Under the pieces are notes generated by a model that was not told the origin of the DNA, ran no database searches, and worked only from the letters and a program-made list of their open reading frames with translations. A DNA stretch of 64,000 nucleotides from Todiramphus chloris collaris. Its lineage: Eukaryota > Chordata > Aves > Coraciiformes > Alcedinidae. The stretch spans positions 41,353,546 through 41,417,545 of the forward strand of contig JANVCC010000010.1 in assembly GCA_025345505.1 (NCBI GenBank), given 5' to 3'. The position numbers were made by a program, and so were the translations under genes. Shown here one piece after another: positions 11,501-23,874 of the stretch (the first letter of the stretch is position 1; each line of letters starts with the position of its first letter).

Positions 11501-14500
11501 TTAGAATAAGTGATTAGTTTTGTCAGGGAAGATGCAAGCTAGCTTTACTGTATTTTGTGAAAGACAGCTGTTACTACTTTTATTTGACAGCAGAAGTCTA
11601 GCTTGCATCAGTTAGAATTTCCTTGTACTGCAGCAAACAACGACAGTTAAGTAAGATTGACAAATTGTTTCAGCACAAACTACTTGTATGTGAAGAGTGT
11701 TGGCTGCAAAATTCCATTCCATTGCTGCAAACCTGTTTTTAAATCATTTATAAGGATAGGCCTGACATATCTGTAAGCTCAAACTGATTTTGTAAATAAG
11801 CTTTTGTTTACAACACAGTAATGTACAGATTTAAAATAATAATAATAAAAAAAATATTTTCAGTCCCTCTCTATTGCTGTATTCTGCTGCTTCTTTTTCC
11901 ACTAGCAACCAAATGGTTATTTCTAGATTAATACTTTCCCCATATGTGCTGCTGAGAGATAGATTCAGATCATGCTACAGTAAACAGTGTTTTAAAATGT
12001 GCATTTTATTGTTGTTTATAACAGCATGAAAAGCAACCAACCTTGCAAGTCTCTGTCTTGTGTTTTTCTGTGGAAAATGTTATGTAATAAACGTGAGGAA
12101 CATATGTAGGGAGCTATACACGTATAACGCAGGCTTATGCTTATGGCTGCTCAGGCACTTTTGTTCTTGAGCAGCATGACAAAGTTGTATAGATAATGCC
12201 ATCCTGACAGTTATTTATTCAGTTTGGTGTCTGTGAGTCAGCTGCTTCCATTACAAATCAATACATTCTTCAGAAAGAAGAGTTCGAAAAGACATTATTT
12301 TCAGCTGGCTAATTTTTACATTAACTTTCACATCCTACTCTTTTGTGTGTAAGACGCCATTTGAAAACCTCTTTTAATGTTGTTTTGTTGACAATGACAT
12401 AGGATATGCTCTTAATCCAGCTTTTGAAAAAATTAATTTGTTGAGATCAAAAGTCAACAGTGGCATGGTAACAGTGGCACTATGAATACATTGTTTTGAA
12501 TAAAATGAAAGGTGATTCAAACTCTTTGCCCATTGAAAATTTTCAAAAGCAAAATGCTCAGGCACACAGGTCTGTAGGCATTGAGGCCACGTTCTGCTAC
12601 TTCTCAGATGATCACTTCCTGCTGGTTAGGTGGTGGCAGCAGAATAAAGCAGTGCTTCTTGGCCTTTTATACCACATTTTGAGAAGTGCAGCTGCCTGCT
12701 GGGGGAGTCTTCTACAATAACTTGTGTCCGTGGGTATTTCTTTGACTCCGTAAATTCCCTGATCACGTATTTCTTGGATTATAAACTCTTTACATGGAGG
12801 GAGGATGTTTTACTTATATGTGAGTAATTTCCAGTGGAATCCCGGAGTTCCTTTTTCCTTTTGAATATGGTTTAGCAGTGGTTGAATTGTGTTTCACGTA
12901 AGAATCATATCCAGCCCTTCTGATCTACACTGAGGTTTTCAGATGTGGATATGTGTCTACCAATTAGTAGTGTAAAAGCATCCAAAATAAGTTTTCTTTA
13001 TCAAATTTAACTGTTGCATACAGATCTTGTGAAAGGATTACACCTTGAAATACACACTGTATCCCACCTGAGAATTGTTGAGCCAACTTTTGCACGTTTA
13101 GTTATGTTGATTTTAGTGTAACAATTTGTGGATTAAGATGCTAGCCAAACACACTAGTCACTGTCAGCAACTAATGAACTCAGTGCTTGGCTAGGGCTGG
13201 AGATAAATCTGAATCTAGTTAAAATTACAACATGATGTTCATTAGCTTCAGCAAGGGTAATTTCTGAGATGAAGTGTTGCTATCACCCAATGTGTTAAAT
13301 AAGCAGTTGGACTAAGCAGGTGGTGGGCAGAGATCAATGACTTTCCATTAAACAATAGGTAATTTCTCAGCAGGAAATTACTCACATACCCAAAAAGGGT
13401 CGCATACCAAATTTCTTATGCTGTTTTATTGTAAGAAATCTGACAGTCAAGTATGTGTGCTCTAGAAATGTGAAGAGTCAGAAAACCTTATGGAGATTTT
13501 GAAGAGTGGTATTATTTATTCTGATATACCTCAAGGCTTCATTCTGCTTGATGCTGCATGCATGTAAAGTCTCAGCTTTACACTGAATTTCACTGGTAAC
13601 TCATTTGTATGATAAATGTTTCCCAATGCTACAGTGAAACTGTACTATTATAAAATACCAACCTTACCTATGATATTAAGTCTGTAGAAGATGGACTTCA
13701 TATACTTATGTCTGTTTACATAGGATTTTGGGTGTAAAAAAGGTCTAAAGGATAAGGGTGCCGATATGGATGCATTACTCAGCCTTTTTGATTAAATCTT
13801 ATATAACACCCTTTATATAATTTGAGGAAAAAAATCCATGAACTTTGCTTTTCATTTAGCCACATCATGACCTATTTCAGTTTGAAAGCAGATGTGTCAG
13901 TGTTGGGAGTTGTTTTCCCAACGTTTCCCATTTAGTTGTCTCCATTTTACATGCTGTATTTTTTGTTACATATCTCTAGCTTAATTCAGCAGTTCCTGAA
14001 GTTGTTCTTCCATGAATATGTAACCTAACAGTGGATTGAAGTGAGATGACTTGAGGGGGGATGGGTTTATGTTTTGACCCTTCTGATAGATTATATCCTC
14101 CCTAAGAATGTCACATCCAACATGCTCATTTGACTCAGTCTGTCTTTGGGTGACCACAATGCCTTGGTGTTAACAACTGGTTATTTCAGGAACTGGCTGG
14201 TGAGCACATTAGTTTTCCATGCCTGGAGAGCAGGAAAACCTATCTAAAGAGCAGGGCAAATGGCTGCAGGTGATTTTACTTTCTGACATTCAGCTTCTCT
14301 ATCAAGCCATTGCAAGTATGTGAAACTGGATAAGACATCCTGCATTTTTAAACACAAATGTTTGTGTCTGCAGACCTTCCTGTCTTGATTTGATAGCATC
14401 TTGCACCTACTCAACATGGTAATTTACACAATACAACAAAACCTGGCTGACATAATGAGATCTGAATGAGACATAAGAAAAAAATAATTCATAGTAGATA

Positions 14501-14640
14501 CATAATAGGTCATTATTCTTTTGTGAGGTTTTTGCAGATATATATGATAGTTATAGATGGATCTAAATGGTACCTCTACATGTTGACACTGCTTTTTGTC
14601 AATCAATTTCCAGTCTGCTTCACATGTAGATGCTAATGAA
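8514..14640. other. Unique DNA, mostly AT-rich; somewhat GC-richer at 8860-9200
   Basis: No gene or transposable element recognised. The stretch at about 8860-9200 is richer in G and C than its surroundings and open on both strands (8763-9197 minus, 144 codons; 8852-9139 plus, 95 codons). It may be an unrecognised remnant associated with the neighbouring LTR. A T13 run sits at 10359-10371. A micro-exon-like signal at 9887-9911 is listed separately. The frame at 10642-10866 (74 codons, plus) has mixed composition but no recognisable family. Confidence 0.55.
9887..9911 (+). other. Micro-exon-like segment between strong splice signals (unproven)
   Basis: A 25-base segment lies between an acceptor ending TTATCTCTCTTCAG (AG at 9885-9886) and the donor AAG|GTAAGTGAG (GT at 9912-9913). 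Both match the vertebrate consensus well. No coding frame extends informatively through 25 bases. Isolated decoy sites are common in introns, so this is a suggestion only. Confidence 0.12.
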
Positions 14641-14753
14641 AAAATCAGAATAATAGATTACCAGGCTGGAAGGGACCTCAAGGCACATTTGGTCCAACCT
14701 TTCTTGGGAAAAGCACCATTTAGGTAAGATGGCCCAGCACCCTCTCCAGCTGA
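14641..14753 (-). mobile_element. CR1 LINE fragment, 3' end, minus strand
   Basis: The segment carries CR1 3'-terminal wording in antisense: 'ggctggaagggacctcaagg', then 'ggtccaacctttcttgg', then 'agatggcccagcaccct'. It begins at a decayed form of the terminal ATTCTATG repeat ('aatcagaataatagatta'). Only about 110 bp of the 3' end remains, a typical severe 5' truncation. CR1 has no poly(A) tail, and none is seen. Confidence 0.85.
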
Positions 14754-15455
14754 AAATTAATATTAATAAAATTGTGAATTACTCTGTGAGTGGTTTTTTT
14801 AATATTAAAAAGGAAACTATTTTTAACAATGTTAAGATGACAGTATAATTTTTTTTTTCTCTCCTGATGCTTACCTTATCAATACTTCTTTTTTTTAATG
14901 GTTTGGATTTTTAATTAAACTCTGTTTTGGATTTTTTTCTCTCTTTTTTGGGAGGGAGACTTGTATACCTTTTTAAAAACACAGTAACATTTAATTTGCA
15001 TGGATTAATAGGAATGATAAGGCTAACCAACAAGTTTACTTCATAAAATTTCAAGGTTTTGTAATTTTTAAGTAAATTGTCTCCTTTAATGACCTACATA
15101 ATCAAAGAATCTTAATTTTTATCATGCAAGGCACAGCATAACATTTTCAGGTAACTATTTTATAAATAGTATATATGGTATCTCTAATGCTACAAGAATG
15201 CTTAATTAAAGCCACTTGAAAATAGTTTCACTCTAGATGCAAACTTTGGAAGAAATTCTATGGAGCAAGTCACTTTCATAAGGGAATAAAACGTGTGAGA
15301 GCAGTGTCCCAATAGGTTAGCTGGAGTAGTAAATTAAAACTTGTCATGCCATATGCCTTCTACTCATTCTTCATAATTTATTCTCATGAATAACTTTGTC
15401 TTGAAGGTATGGTTTTGGAGATGGAATAGCAATGTATTTGTAGTTTCAAGATGAA

Positions 15456-15477
15456 AGATCTAGCTACAGCTAGATCT
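15456..15477. repeat. Near-continuous palindrome, 10-bp arms
   Basis: AGATCTAGCT, two bases, then AGCTAGATCT form perfect 10-bp inverted arms with a 2-base centre. The TAGCTACAGCTA core recurs once more immediately downstream at about 15481-15492. Confidence 0.85.
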
Positions 15478-15986
15478 GTTTAGCTACAGCTAACCCTCAA
15501 AGACTAATTTCTGTCTATGTCTAGTTTTGAAAGTATGCTTAGAATAATTTTTTTTCAGTAACTTCCTTGTTTGCTGATCTTGAAACTGTGTGGCTCTTGA
15601 GACAGAGTTCAAAATTCAGGTGATTATATGGTAAACAACGTGATTCTGTATTTATTGAGTTGCCCTGAACTCTTGCATCCAGCTGATTCAATTTATATTC
15701 CATGTCAGCACTAGCAGTACATGTAGTATAGCCTTGCTAAAGACTACGTTTATTTGAAGATTACATTGTCTTTGCTGCCAAATTCTTATAGGAGACTCGG
15801 AAAAATGTCTTGCCTTTGCCCGTCCTTGGAAATCTGAGGGAAGGAGTATCAGTAATTAGAGCTCTTTCTTTTCTTTTCTTTTTTTTTTAATTCATTAAAA
15901 CCATGTTTGTGTCCCTGTGTGCATACATATTGAATACTTTTTATAGTTTCATTTTTTTTCTGTTTACAGAAGGGGAGGATGTGTGT

Positions 15987-16076
15987 AGATATATATATCT
16001 CTCTCTATAGATATAGAGATATATATAGATATACACACAAAGTTGTTTCGTTGTTCATGTATATATATGTATATAT
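15987..16076. repeat. AT/CT low-complexity region with a 13-bp hairpin
   Basis: Dinucleotide-rich sequence (AT, CT and TAGA units). The arms 15990-16002 and 16015-16027 are perfectly complementary over 13 bp with a 12-base loop. A second (AT)n patch follows at about 16058-16076. Confidence 0.85.
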
Positions 16077-16617
16077 TTTCATAGGCATGTGGCAATCTTT
16101 AGCAGTCTGTTGATAATATAAATTTGGTTTACAAGACTGCAGAGATCATTCCTGAAATTATACTATAACTTTTCCATATTGCAACCACAGCCATAACATA
16201 TTTCATGCCGTATTTATAGAGTCAGTAGTAGAAAACAGGTAGCTCTTAATTTTTGTAGCAGATGTCAAAACAAGTTCAGCATGTGAGTATCTACTTCAAA
16301 TACACATGTGAAATAAAAATACATCCTTTTATAGGAGCTTACTTTTCTCTTTTATAGGCTTCACAACATTGAATAGATAGTGGTAGGTTATCTAATATGT
16401 GCTAGTAGCATTCAATGTACAATGAAGTTTAGACTGTGTAAACATTAAACTTACCTTTTTAAATTTCAAAGTAAAAAAAGTGCCTACATCCACTCTAGCT
16501 ATTATGCAGCCCCTCAATTGACATTTGAGAAAAAACATGAAATATGAATCCAGTAATGTGTAGCTAATTAAGATGCCAAAAAAGAAAAATTAAAAAAAAA
16601 AAAAATCTACTTTTTAT

Positions 16618-17544
16618 GAATTGTTTTGGTTGGAAGAGACCTTTAAGATCATCAAGTCCAACTGTTACCCAGCACTGTCAAGTCACCACTAAACAATGTT
16701 CCTCAGCACCACATCTATGCATCTTTTAAATATCTTCAGGGATGGTGACTCTACCACTTACCTGGGCAGCCTGTTCTAATGCTTTACAGCCCTTCTGGCA
16801 AAGAAAAATTTTCTAATATCCAAACTAAACCTCCCCTTGCACAACTTGAGGCCATTTACTCTCAACTGCTCACCTGGGAGTTACCACCACCCACCTCACT
16901 ACAACCTCCTTACAGGTAGTTGTAGAGGGTGACAAGGTCTCCCCTGAGCCTTCTTTTCTCCAGGCTAAAAAAGCCCAGCTCCCTCAGACATTCCTTTTAA
17001 GACTTTTGATCTAGAGCGTTCACCAGCTTGGTTGTGCTTCTTTGGATGTGATCAAGCACCTCAATGTCCTTGTTGTGTGTGGACTAAAACTGTACCCAGT
17101 TTTTGAGGTGCAGCCTTACCACTGCCAAGTACAGGGGGGTGATCATTTCCCTAGTCCCTCTGGATACATTATTGCTGATACAGGCCCAGATGCCCTTGAC
17201 CTTCTCGGTAACTTTGTTACATTACTGGCTCATATTCAGGCAGCTCTTGACCAACACCTTCAGGTCCTTTTCCTGCCTGTCAGCTTTCCAGAGGCTCTTC
17301 CCCAAGCCTGTGGCATTGCAGGGGGTTATTGTGACCCAAGTGCAGGACACGGCACTTGACCTTGTCAAAACTCATACCATTGGCCTTGACTTATAAATCC
17401 AGCATGTCCAGATCCTTCTGTAGAGCTTTCCTACCCTCAAGCAGATCAATGTACCTGCACAGCTTGGTGTTGCCTGCAACCTTACTGGGAGTGCCCTCAA
17501 TCCACTCATCCAGATTATTGATAAAGATTTTAAAGAGAACAGAA
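16618..17544 (-). mobile_element. CR1 LINE, longest copy in the window (about 930 bp), minus strand
   Basis: This is an antisense CR1 3' part. It starts 'ttggttggaagagaccttta', continues through 'catcaagtccaactgttacc', 'gatggtgactctaccactta', 'gcctgttctaatgctttaca', 'aaggtctcccctgagccttc', 'caggtccttttcctgcctgt' and 'gtgacccaagtgcaggacac', and ends in 'gtccagatccttctgtagag' and 'gataaagattttaaagagaa'. The order is that of common neoavian CR1 copies. The copy is 5'-truncated at about 17544 and has small deletions (for example around 16860). Open frames over 17042-17396 and 17356-17554 are shadows of this repeat, not genes. Confidence 0.93.
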
Positions 17545-18453
17545 TATTAAACATTTAACTGTGGAAGTGTGGTTGAAGATTCAGACGTAATATTCTACTG
17601 AAACAAACAACTAACCCAAATCAGTCTGAGTGTATTTTTGCACATGTGGTAGGTAGGAGCAATACAGATTTACCAGCTCCGTCCAGTTTTGGACAGATTT
17701 TGGACAGATGCAGCCAGTTTACCAGATGGCAAATAGTGATACTGAATATTTAAGCAGCTATGAATCCTCTTAACAGTCTTTTCACTACCTTCATATGTTC
17801 CATTGTTCCTTGTGCAACACAAAGTGTCATTTCCCTTTCCTGTGGTATATTACTTCCTTGTGCATCTTCTATCCTTATTTTTCATTCTGCTGCATTTATA
17901 ATCTGTACAGTAGGATTTCAAGTTCACTGGTACCTCCTATGATCATTTTATTCTTCTTTCAAATACTTGACAGATTCAGAACTCTTGAAGCCTTTTATCA
18001 TAAAATAACATTTTAATCTCCATACAAGCTCTACAGGTCCTCTCTGTTAAAGAATTTAAATGTCCTCCACTTTAGTGTCCTGAACTGCTAACAACATTTC
18101 AAGGCTGGTGTATAAGATGTATCTATTGCTTGCATTTTAGAGTTGTTTAGCCTTTTTATTCTTAACAGCTCCGCTGCAAAAATACAAATTCCACCATCTT
18201 ATTTTAGATTCTGATAACCTGATATTTCTGTTTTCTTTGCCTCAACATTAGTGTTTTCTGCTCAAGTAGAAAAATCAACTCTTAGTCAAAGTCATCCATT
18301 TCTACAAGTGGGTAGAATCTTCTGACACCTAACAGGGCAAAAGGTAGCAAAAACTAATAAGATGTGTGTACGGCATGAGATTAAATATCAATTGCTGAAA
18401 ACTGTAATATTTGAACTTATTGTTATACCTACTAAAACAATATGCTGCCTTCT
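17545..18453. other. AT-rich noncoding DNA, nothing recognised
   Basis: Unique sequence between the long CR1 and the second LTR. 'ttttggacaga' occurs twice at about 17688-17708. No open frame of interest. Confidence 0.6.
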
Positions 18454-18794
18454 TGTGATTTAGGCCCAGCCAACAACTCCTCTGCCCCATGCTGGGATGG
18501 GGAGGAAAATGGAAAGAAAAAGGGAAAAACTCATGGGTTGAGATACAGACAGTTTAATTGGACAACATAAGGGAAGAAGAAATAATAATAATAACAATAA
18601 TACAAATACATAAATTGAGTGATGAACAATGGAATTGATCGGGTACCCAAAACCTGATGCTAAGCCTGTTGTTGAGCCACAATCCCTTCTCTCAAGCCTC
18701 CAGCCAGCTCTTCCAGTTTATATACAGCTATCCTGGCTGTGTCCCCTCCCAGTTTCTTGTGAAAATTAACTCTATCCCAGCCGAACCCAGGACA
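18454..18794 (-). mobile_element. Second solo LTR of an avian endogenous retrovirus, internally deleted
   Basis: On the minus strand it begins at 18794 with TGTCCTGGGTTCGGCTGGGA, followed by 'tagagttaatttt', the well-known start of an abundant avian LTR. A TATA box TATATAAA lies at 18724-18717. The end carries 'aaactgtc..atctcaacccatgag..ttttttcc' and finishes in the 'ggctgggcctaaatcaca' terminus near 18454. The promoter half is much shorter than I recall for the family, so at least two internal deletions are likely. Flanking CTTCT (18449-18453) and TTTCT (18795-18799) differ at one base and may be a 5-bp target duplication. An (AAT)n patch lies inside at about 18578-18602. No internal retroviral genes adjoin it. 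Confidence 0.8.
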
Positions 18795-19970
18795 TTTCTG
18801 GCAAAGTTTGTCTTCAGAGAAATAAATGTTCTGAGCATGGAGAAAAGTAGACTGTATGTCAAAGGATGAACAGTTCAATTTGTCAAAAGATGTTTCCTTT
18901 GCAATATGTGTGGTAAATTTTTGAAAGATAATGGCCTGTAACATATTACAGAAATTTTAGTTGCAAGTTCATCAGATTTCCCTTTAAAATATATATATAT
19001 ATAAAATATACCTCTCTTTCTTACGATTATTTCAACTCACATATTCCTCCTCCTTAGAATAGGCTAGTTTCTTCCATTAAGTTTTATCCTTTCTTGAATC
19101 TTGTCTGTTAGAAGATTGCCTTAGTCACGTTTTTTTCCGCATTGAAAAGGTAAATGGATAAGTCATTTTTATCTGCTTTGCATTAAGGAAAGCCCAAGGT
19201 CAGACACTAAGCCTTTAAAGTCATATATACAGGTATTGCAAAGACTAAAACCCAGAGAAGTTAGGTATCACCTCTGACACAAGGATTTTGCTTAATGGAG
19301 CCATTATTTCACTTGATTTATAAATAATCCCCTTGCTTATGCACTCTAAGACCATAGTAGCCTTTTCAAAGAGATGTTACATGTGATTCTGTATGGATGA
19401 CCACTACTGCTTTTTGCCATGTTACCTGAGGTGTGATATACAGGTCTGTAGGTATTGGTTTACTTTCACCAAATATGGAAAAATTCCCCATCTTAAATTT
19501 CATGCTACTGACATCTCTCTATATTCCTATTCTGCTTCATCTTCCTCACTCTGGCAATATTTTCTTTATTACATACTTTTTATTTACACATTGCATTCAC
19601 AGAGTGTATTTAATTAATTTTAGCCAATATTTAATGTATTAATATGAAAAATCTATGAATCATAGTATGAATGATAAGTACTTGAGATATATTATTCAAT
19701 ATTAGGATATTTTATTCAAAACACACAAATATAAACCGGAAATGTTAAGTTCTTCCTTCAGGTTATCTATTCTTTAAGTATTGCTGTTACTGTTAATGCA
19801 TAAGTTTGACTGATGTCAGTGTCAAACATATTTAATACGTATCATCAAGCACCTCTGTACAAGCCCTTGTGTTTAATATCTGTGATGATAACCCTATACA
19901 TTACTGATACTAAGGGAGACCTTTAACTGGGAATGAAAGTGTGATGTTGGCCTGTGTTTTTTGAGTTTAG

Positions 19971-20042
19971 ATTGTTTGCGTTTTGGTTGGTTTGTTCTTT
20001 TGGGTTGGTTTTTTTGGTTTCTTTTCTTTTGTTTTGTTTTCC
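19971..20042 (+). repeat. G/T-rich tract with repeated GGTT units
   Basis: The plus strand is almost free of A and C over about 70 bases, with GGTTGG, GGGTTGG and GGTT blocks separated by T runs. It is low-complexity sequence. The spaced GG pairs could in principle form a two-tetrad quadruplex. Confidence 0.75.
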
Positions 20043-21739
20043 ACAGAACATACATCTGTCCTTTCAATAGCATTGTCCATATTTAAACAGCTGTGATCTT
20101 CAGCTGAGTATCTTTTGTGCAGTTTATAATTACAATGCTGCGCAAAATGGCTGTTCCATTTAATATAATCTGTGTTATATGATGGTAACTTTCACAGTAA
20201 ATATTTTTTAAAAAAATCCATTTAAATTTTAGTTGACAACAGCAGTGACAAAAAAATGGGCCTGTGAGTGACAATTATTTAGAGTAAAAAATACATTTCT
20301 AAAATTAATGAGTATTTAAGTAGATGCTAAACCTGTTAGCTAATAGCTTTCTTTTACTTTTTTTACTAATTCCACTGAGGAAAACCAAAACACCTGAATT
20401 AGTTTCCTTTCTCAGATATATAAAATGTTAATAAATTCCTATGCAATGTGTCCTTACTCTTTTCAGGGAATTTCCTTCCTCTTTGCAATACATCTCTACC
20501 TTTTCACTTTGCAGTTCAGTGTCATGTTTCTATTAACTTCAAAATTCCTGAGCTAAATTGTTTCTTCCTGTACCCCCAAATAGCTTTCACTTGTTCTCTT
20601 GCATTTTGGCTTTTAGTACTTATATTCATAAGCTAATCTTAAGGCTCTGGAGAAGGACTTTTTCATTTTTACTTTGAAATGATCCTCAAGTTTGACTGAA
20701 GTACAGTCTATTAAAATTACCCTTTTGCTGCTTCCTTCCAGTGAAAGAATTGAAAGATCACTAAAGTCAGTCAGTATTCCCACCCAAAGTTTGACTGCAC
20801 TGTGGTTGCAGTCAAGTGCCCTAACATGTACAGCAGTTTAAAGTGTTTGATGAATGTCAGTTCTATATAAAGCCAGATTTAATGTCAAAGACACACTTTT
20901 TCCCAGTATCCTATTTTCTTTTTTTGAAGTCCTGATACTCTGCTCTAGAACCAAAAAAGACCTATCACAGGCAGAATGTTATGTTTAAAGTTAAAGTATT
21001 TTGCATTAGCAGTTTTCATTTAACTTTATTCACATTCATTCAGGTATTTGTGATATTCCTGGAATTCTCAGAATTGGTTCTGTAGAATAAAAACATTGAC
21101 GTTTACCCTAAAAATAAGATCTGATGTGGAACTTGTAGATGTTTTGAAAGCAAAATTTTGAATTATCTGTTTGCGTGGTCTCACAATATATATTTAAACT
21201 GTTTTTAAAGTATTTTGGATATCCATAATAAAAATATTTCTTTTGCAGCTCAAACTTCATTGAATTTCCCTTCTGTCCTTTTTTAATTTTTTTTTTTTTC
21301 CCCCAGTTTGGCCAGAAATTTCCATGTTGTTAGTATCCTTTCTAAGAGCTTTTTTTGGTAGGTTTTTGTGATTTTAAACATTCACTCTGAAACAGAAGAG
21401 CTGCATAGAAATATACTGATACTGCCCAGGAGCTGTTGAAGCAGTCCAGTCAAGTGGATTCCCCATGGTTTCTTTCTGCCTATCTGCTTAGTGTCCACTG
21501 CATGACTTCTGTTAAACTGTGCTTTTTTTCCCTTCTGTCCTATCACCTAGTGCATCTTCTAGGTGGACACAGAATTCTGCCCCAGCTCCTCTCAGCTGGA
21601 ATGCCAGCTTTCATCTCTCAGCTAGCTAACTACAGCTCACAGAAGTAGTTTAAGTGTATAGGAAAAAAATCTCCCCTGCAGGTTTTGAACGTTTTGAACT
21701 TCAGACTCACTTCTGATACATGTTTATTTGCCGGATCTT

Positions 21740-21767
21740 AAAAAAAAAAAAAAAGGGGGGGGGGGGG
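21740..21767 (+). repeat. Compound homopolymer A15 then G13
   Basis: Fifteen A are followed directly by thirteen G. Such runs are polymerase-slippage prone, and the length may be an assembly consensus. Confidence 0.95.
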
Positions 21768-23646
21768 AGATTACTTTTTATGAACTGCTTTAACCATGCA
21801 AACATCCTCCAAAACATTCATGTTCTTCATTGTGGATATAAAATTCTGATGCCCTATTAATAATTTAATGTGACAGACAGATTAACTAGGGGGCAAAACA
21901 TTTCTAGGGGACTAACCAGAGGCTACAACAGTTCTAAACTTTCAGCTGCTTGGCTTTGCAGCTATGATAAAGCCATTGCTGAATATTTGTTTAATCTGGA
22001 CATGTGAGTCTGTAAACAGTTCTGTATGTTGATTGAGTAACCTATATATTAGACTAAGAGCTTCCTATTGCTTCTTTATAAAATACAATCTCCTTAAGGT
22101 AACTAATAAATTACTGTAGTTGAGTAAGTAGCTAACTTAAGTCCAGTTGTTTGTTAGATGGATGGGTAAAGCGTTACTGAAGCCTACAGTAACATAGGTC
22201 ATCAGGATAAACATTACAAATCAAAGCATGTTACCAGTGTCTGACAGAAGTGCTGCATCTGCATTGAATAACTTGATTAATACTTGCAGAATTCTGTAGT
22301 GCTGTCTCCAAGTCTACCCCCAACAGCTTTTCTTAAGCAACTTTTTCCTTGCATTGCAGCAAACACAGAATGTGGGAAAGAATACAGAAAGGTTATTTGA
22401 CTCTGTATAAAATATTTTCCTTTTTTATACCACAGTGGCATAAATAGAATAATTTTTTCTATAAATAACCTCACAAATGGCTTTAGAATGCTACACTTCA
22501 CTGTGTAGTGACACTTGCTCTCTGAGCTGCTGCAAAACCTCATTTTGTGAAACAAAACCCATGTCACTTTACATGGCAAGAGAGTGAATACTGAATTCAT
22601 AGCTCATATAGAATCTGACAGTTCAAAACTAAAACAAGTTATTTGGAAGGTCATCTCTCTTCTTCATTGACCTTGATATTAATAATGTTTGTGCCCTGGA
22701 ATGTAAATGAAACACGTTACCAAGGTCCTTCTCCATCAAAATAAATTAACAGCTTTTTAATTTACCTGTCTGTGAACTCTGGTTATTTTCAAACACATAT
22801 TTTCAGTCTACATAAATCATTTTAACTAGGGACAAGGCTAGGATGTGACTCATTTGCTTCATGCCAGTGGGTAGCATTATGCTGCTAAAGGAGGAAATTC
22901 TGACAGATTTGTGTGCCTGAGAACCTTCTTGGCTGTTTCCAGTTGACAAAATTTCCAGAGCAGCTAATGTCCAAGCATGGGATCCAGTGTGTGAAAAAGA
23001 TCTCATCTGAGGAACATGTACACATTATTAATTCTTAAAGCTATTGGGACAATTTCTTACAGTAATTCTTCCTTTAACCCCAAGAGGTTACTTATTTTTA
23101 ATGTAGTTCTACTGTGTATCAACAAGAGGAAATCAAATTATGAAGTATAGGTAAGTGTAGAAATAGAAGGCAATAAAAAGCAGTGTTCCTCAATTGACAA
23201 CAAATTAAGAAACAGATTTACATGAAGTCAGTACAGTCAAAACTATGATATCTGTTCTCACTGCTTGGCTCTACAGAAAGCAAGCTGAATGGGATTCAGG
23301 AATTCTGATGGCAGTCAACAGTTCTTGTAAAGAGCTTTCAGGCTTTCACTTAGGAAAATTATTCTTGTCTTTACCTTGTTCTGTTCGTTATTTCTGTGTT
23401 TGGCATCATAAGTCAAGCTCTCTTATGTACCCTACACTATATAGATAACAGAAAAATAATAGCTAGGGCTGGTATATAACTATGCTATAAGATGCAAAAA
23501 TGCATAGCAAAAAATTGTTGGGTTTTGTTGGGGGTTTTTGCGTAATCCAGTGTAATCCAGTGTTGGCACAATCTGAAGTTACGTATTACAAGATCTGCAT
23601 TCTCAACTATATGCTCAAGTTAAGAGTTTCTTAAGAACCTGGTAGA

Positions 23647-23874
23647 TTTGGATTAGAAATTAGGAAGAAGTTCTTCACTATGAGGGTGGTGAGGCGCTGG
23701 AACAGGTTGCCCAGGGAGGTTGTGGCTGCCCCATCACTGTATGTGTTCAAGAACAGGTTGGATGGGACCCTGCACAACCTGGTATAGTGGGAGGTTTACC
23801 TGCCCAAGACAGGGGCATTGGAACTGGGTGATCTTTAAGGTCACTTCCGATCCAAAGCTTTCTATGATGCTATG
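23647..23874 (+). mobile_element. CR1 LINE 3' end, plus strand (about 230 bp)
   Basis: Sense CR1 runs from 'ttaggaagaagttcttcact' through 'gaggcgctggaacaggttgc', 'ccagggaggttgtggctgcc', 'caggttggatgggaccctgc' and 'gatctttaaggtcacttccg' to the terminal 'tctatgatgctatg', the degenerate 3' repeat. It is 5'-truncated. Confidence 0.95.

Larger units (their letters stand above)
14754..16617. other. AT-rich noncoding DNA with simple repeats and inverted repeats
   Basis: No gene recognised. It holds a (TTTTC)-like tract at about 15863-15888, a perfect inverted repeat at 15456-15477, an AT/CT hairpin region at 15987-16076 and an A14 run at 16592-16605 just before the next CR1. Confidence 0.6.
18795..23646. 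other. AT-rich noncoding DNA with homopolymers
   Basis: No gene or transposable element recognised. It contains (AT)n at 18989-19003, a G/T-rich tract at 19971-20042, T13 at 21287-21299 and the A15G13 run at 21740-21767. A perfect 10-bp tandem pair GTAATCCAGT lies at 23542-23561. Open frames are short and unremarkable. Confidence 0.6.

Noticed and set aside
17042-17554. Open frames of 60-105 codons on both strands
   Set aside because: They lie entirely inside the minus-strand CR1 copy, whose recognisable wording explains the sequence.
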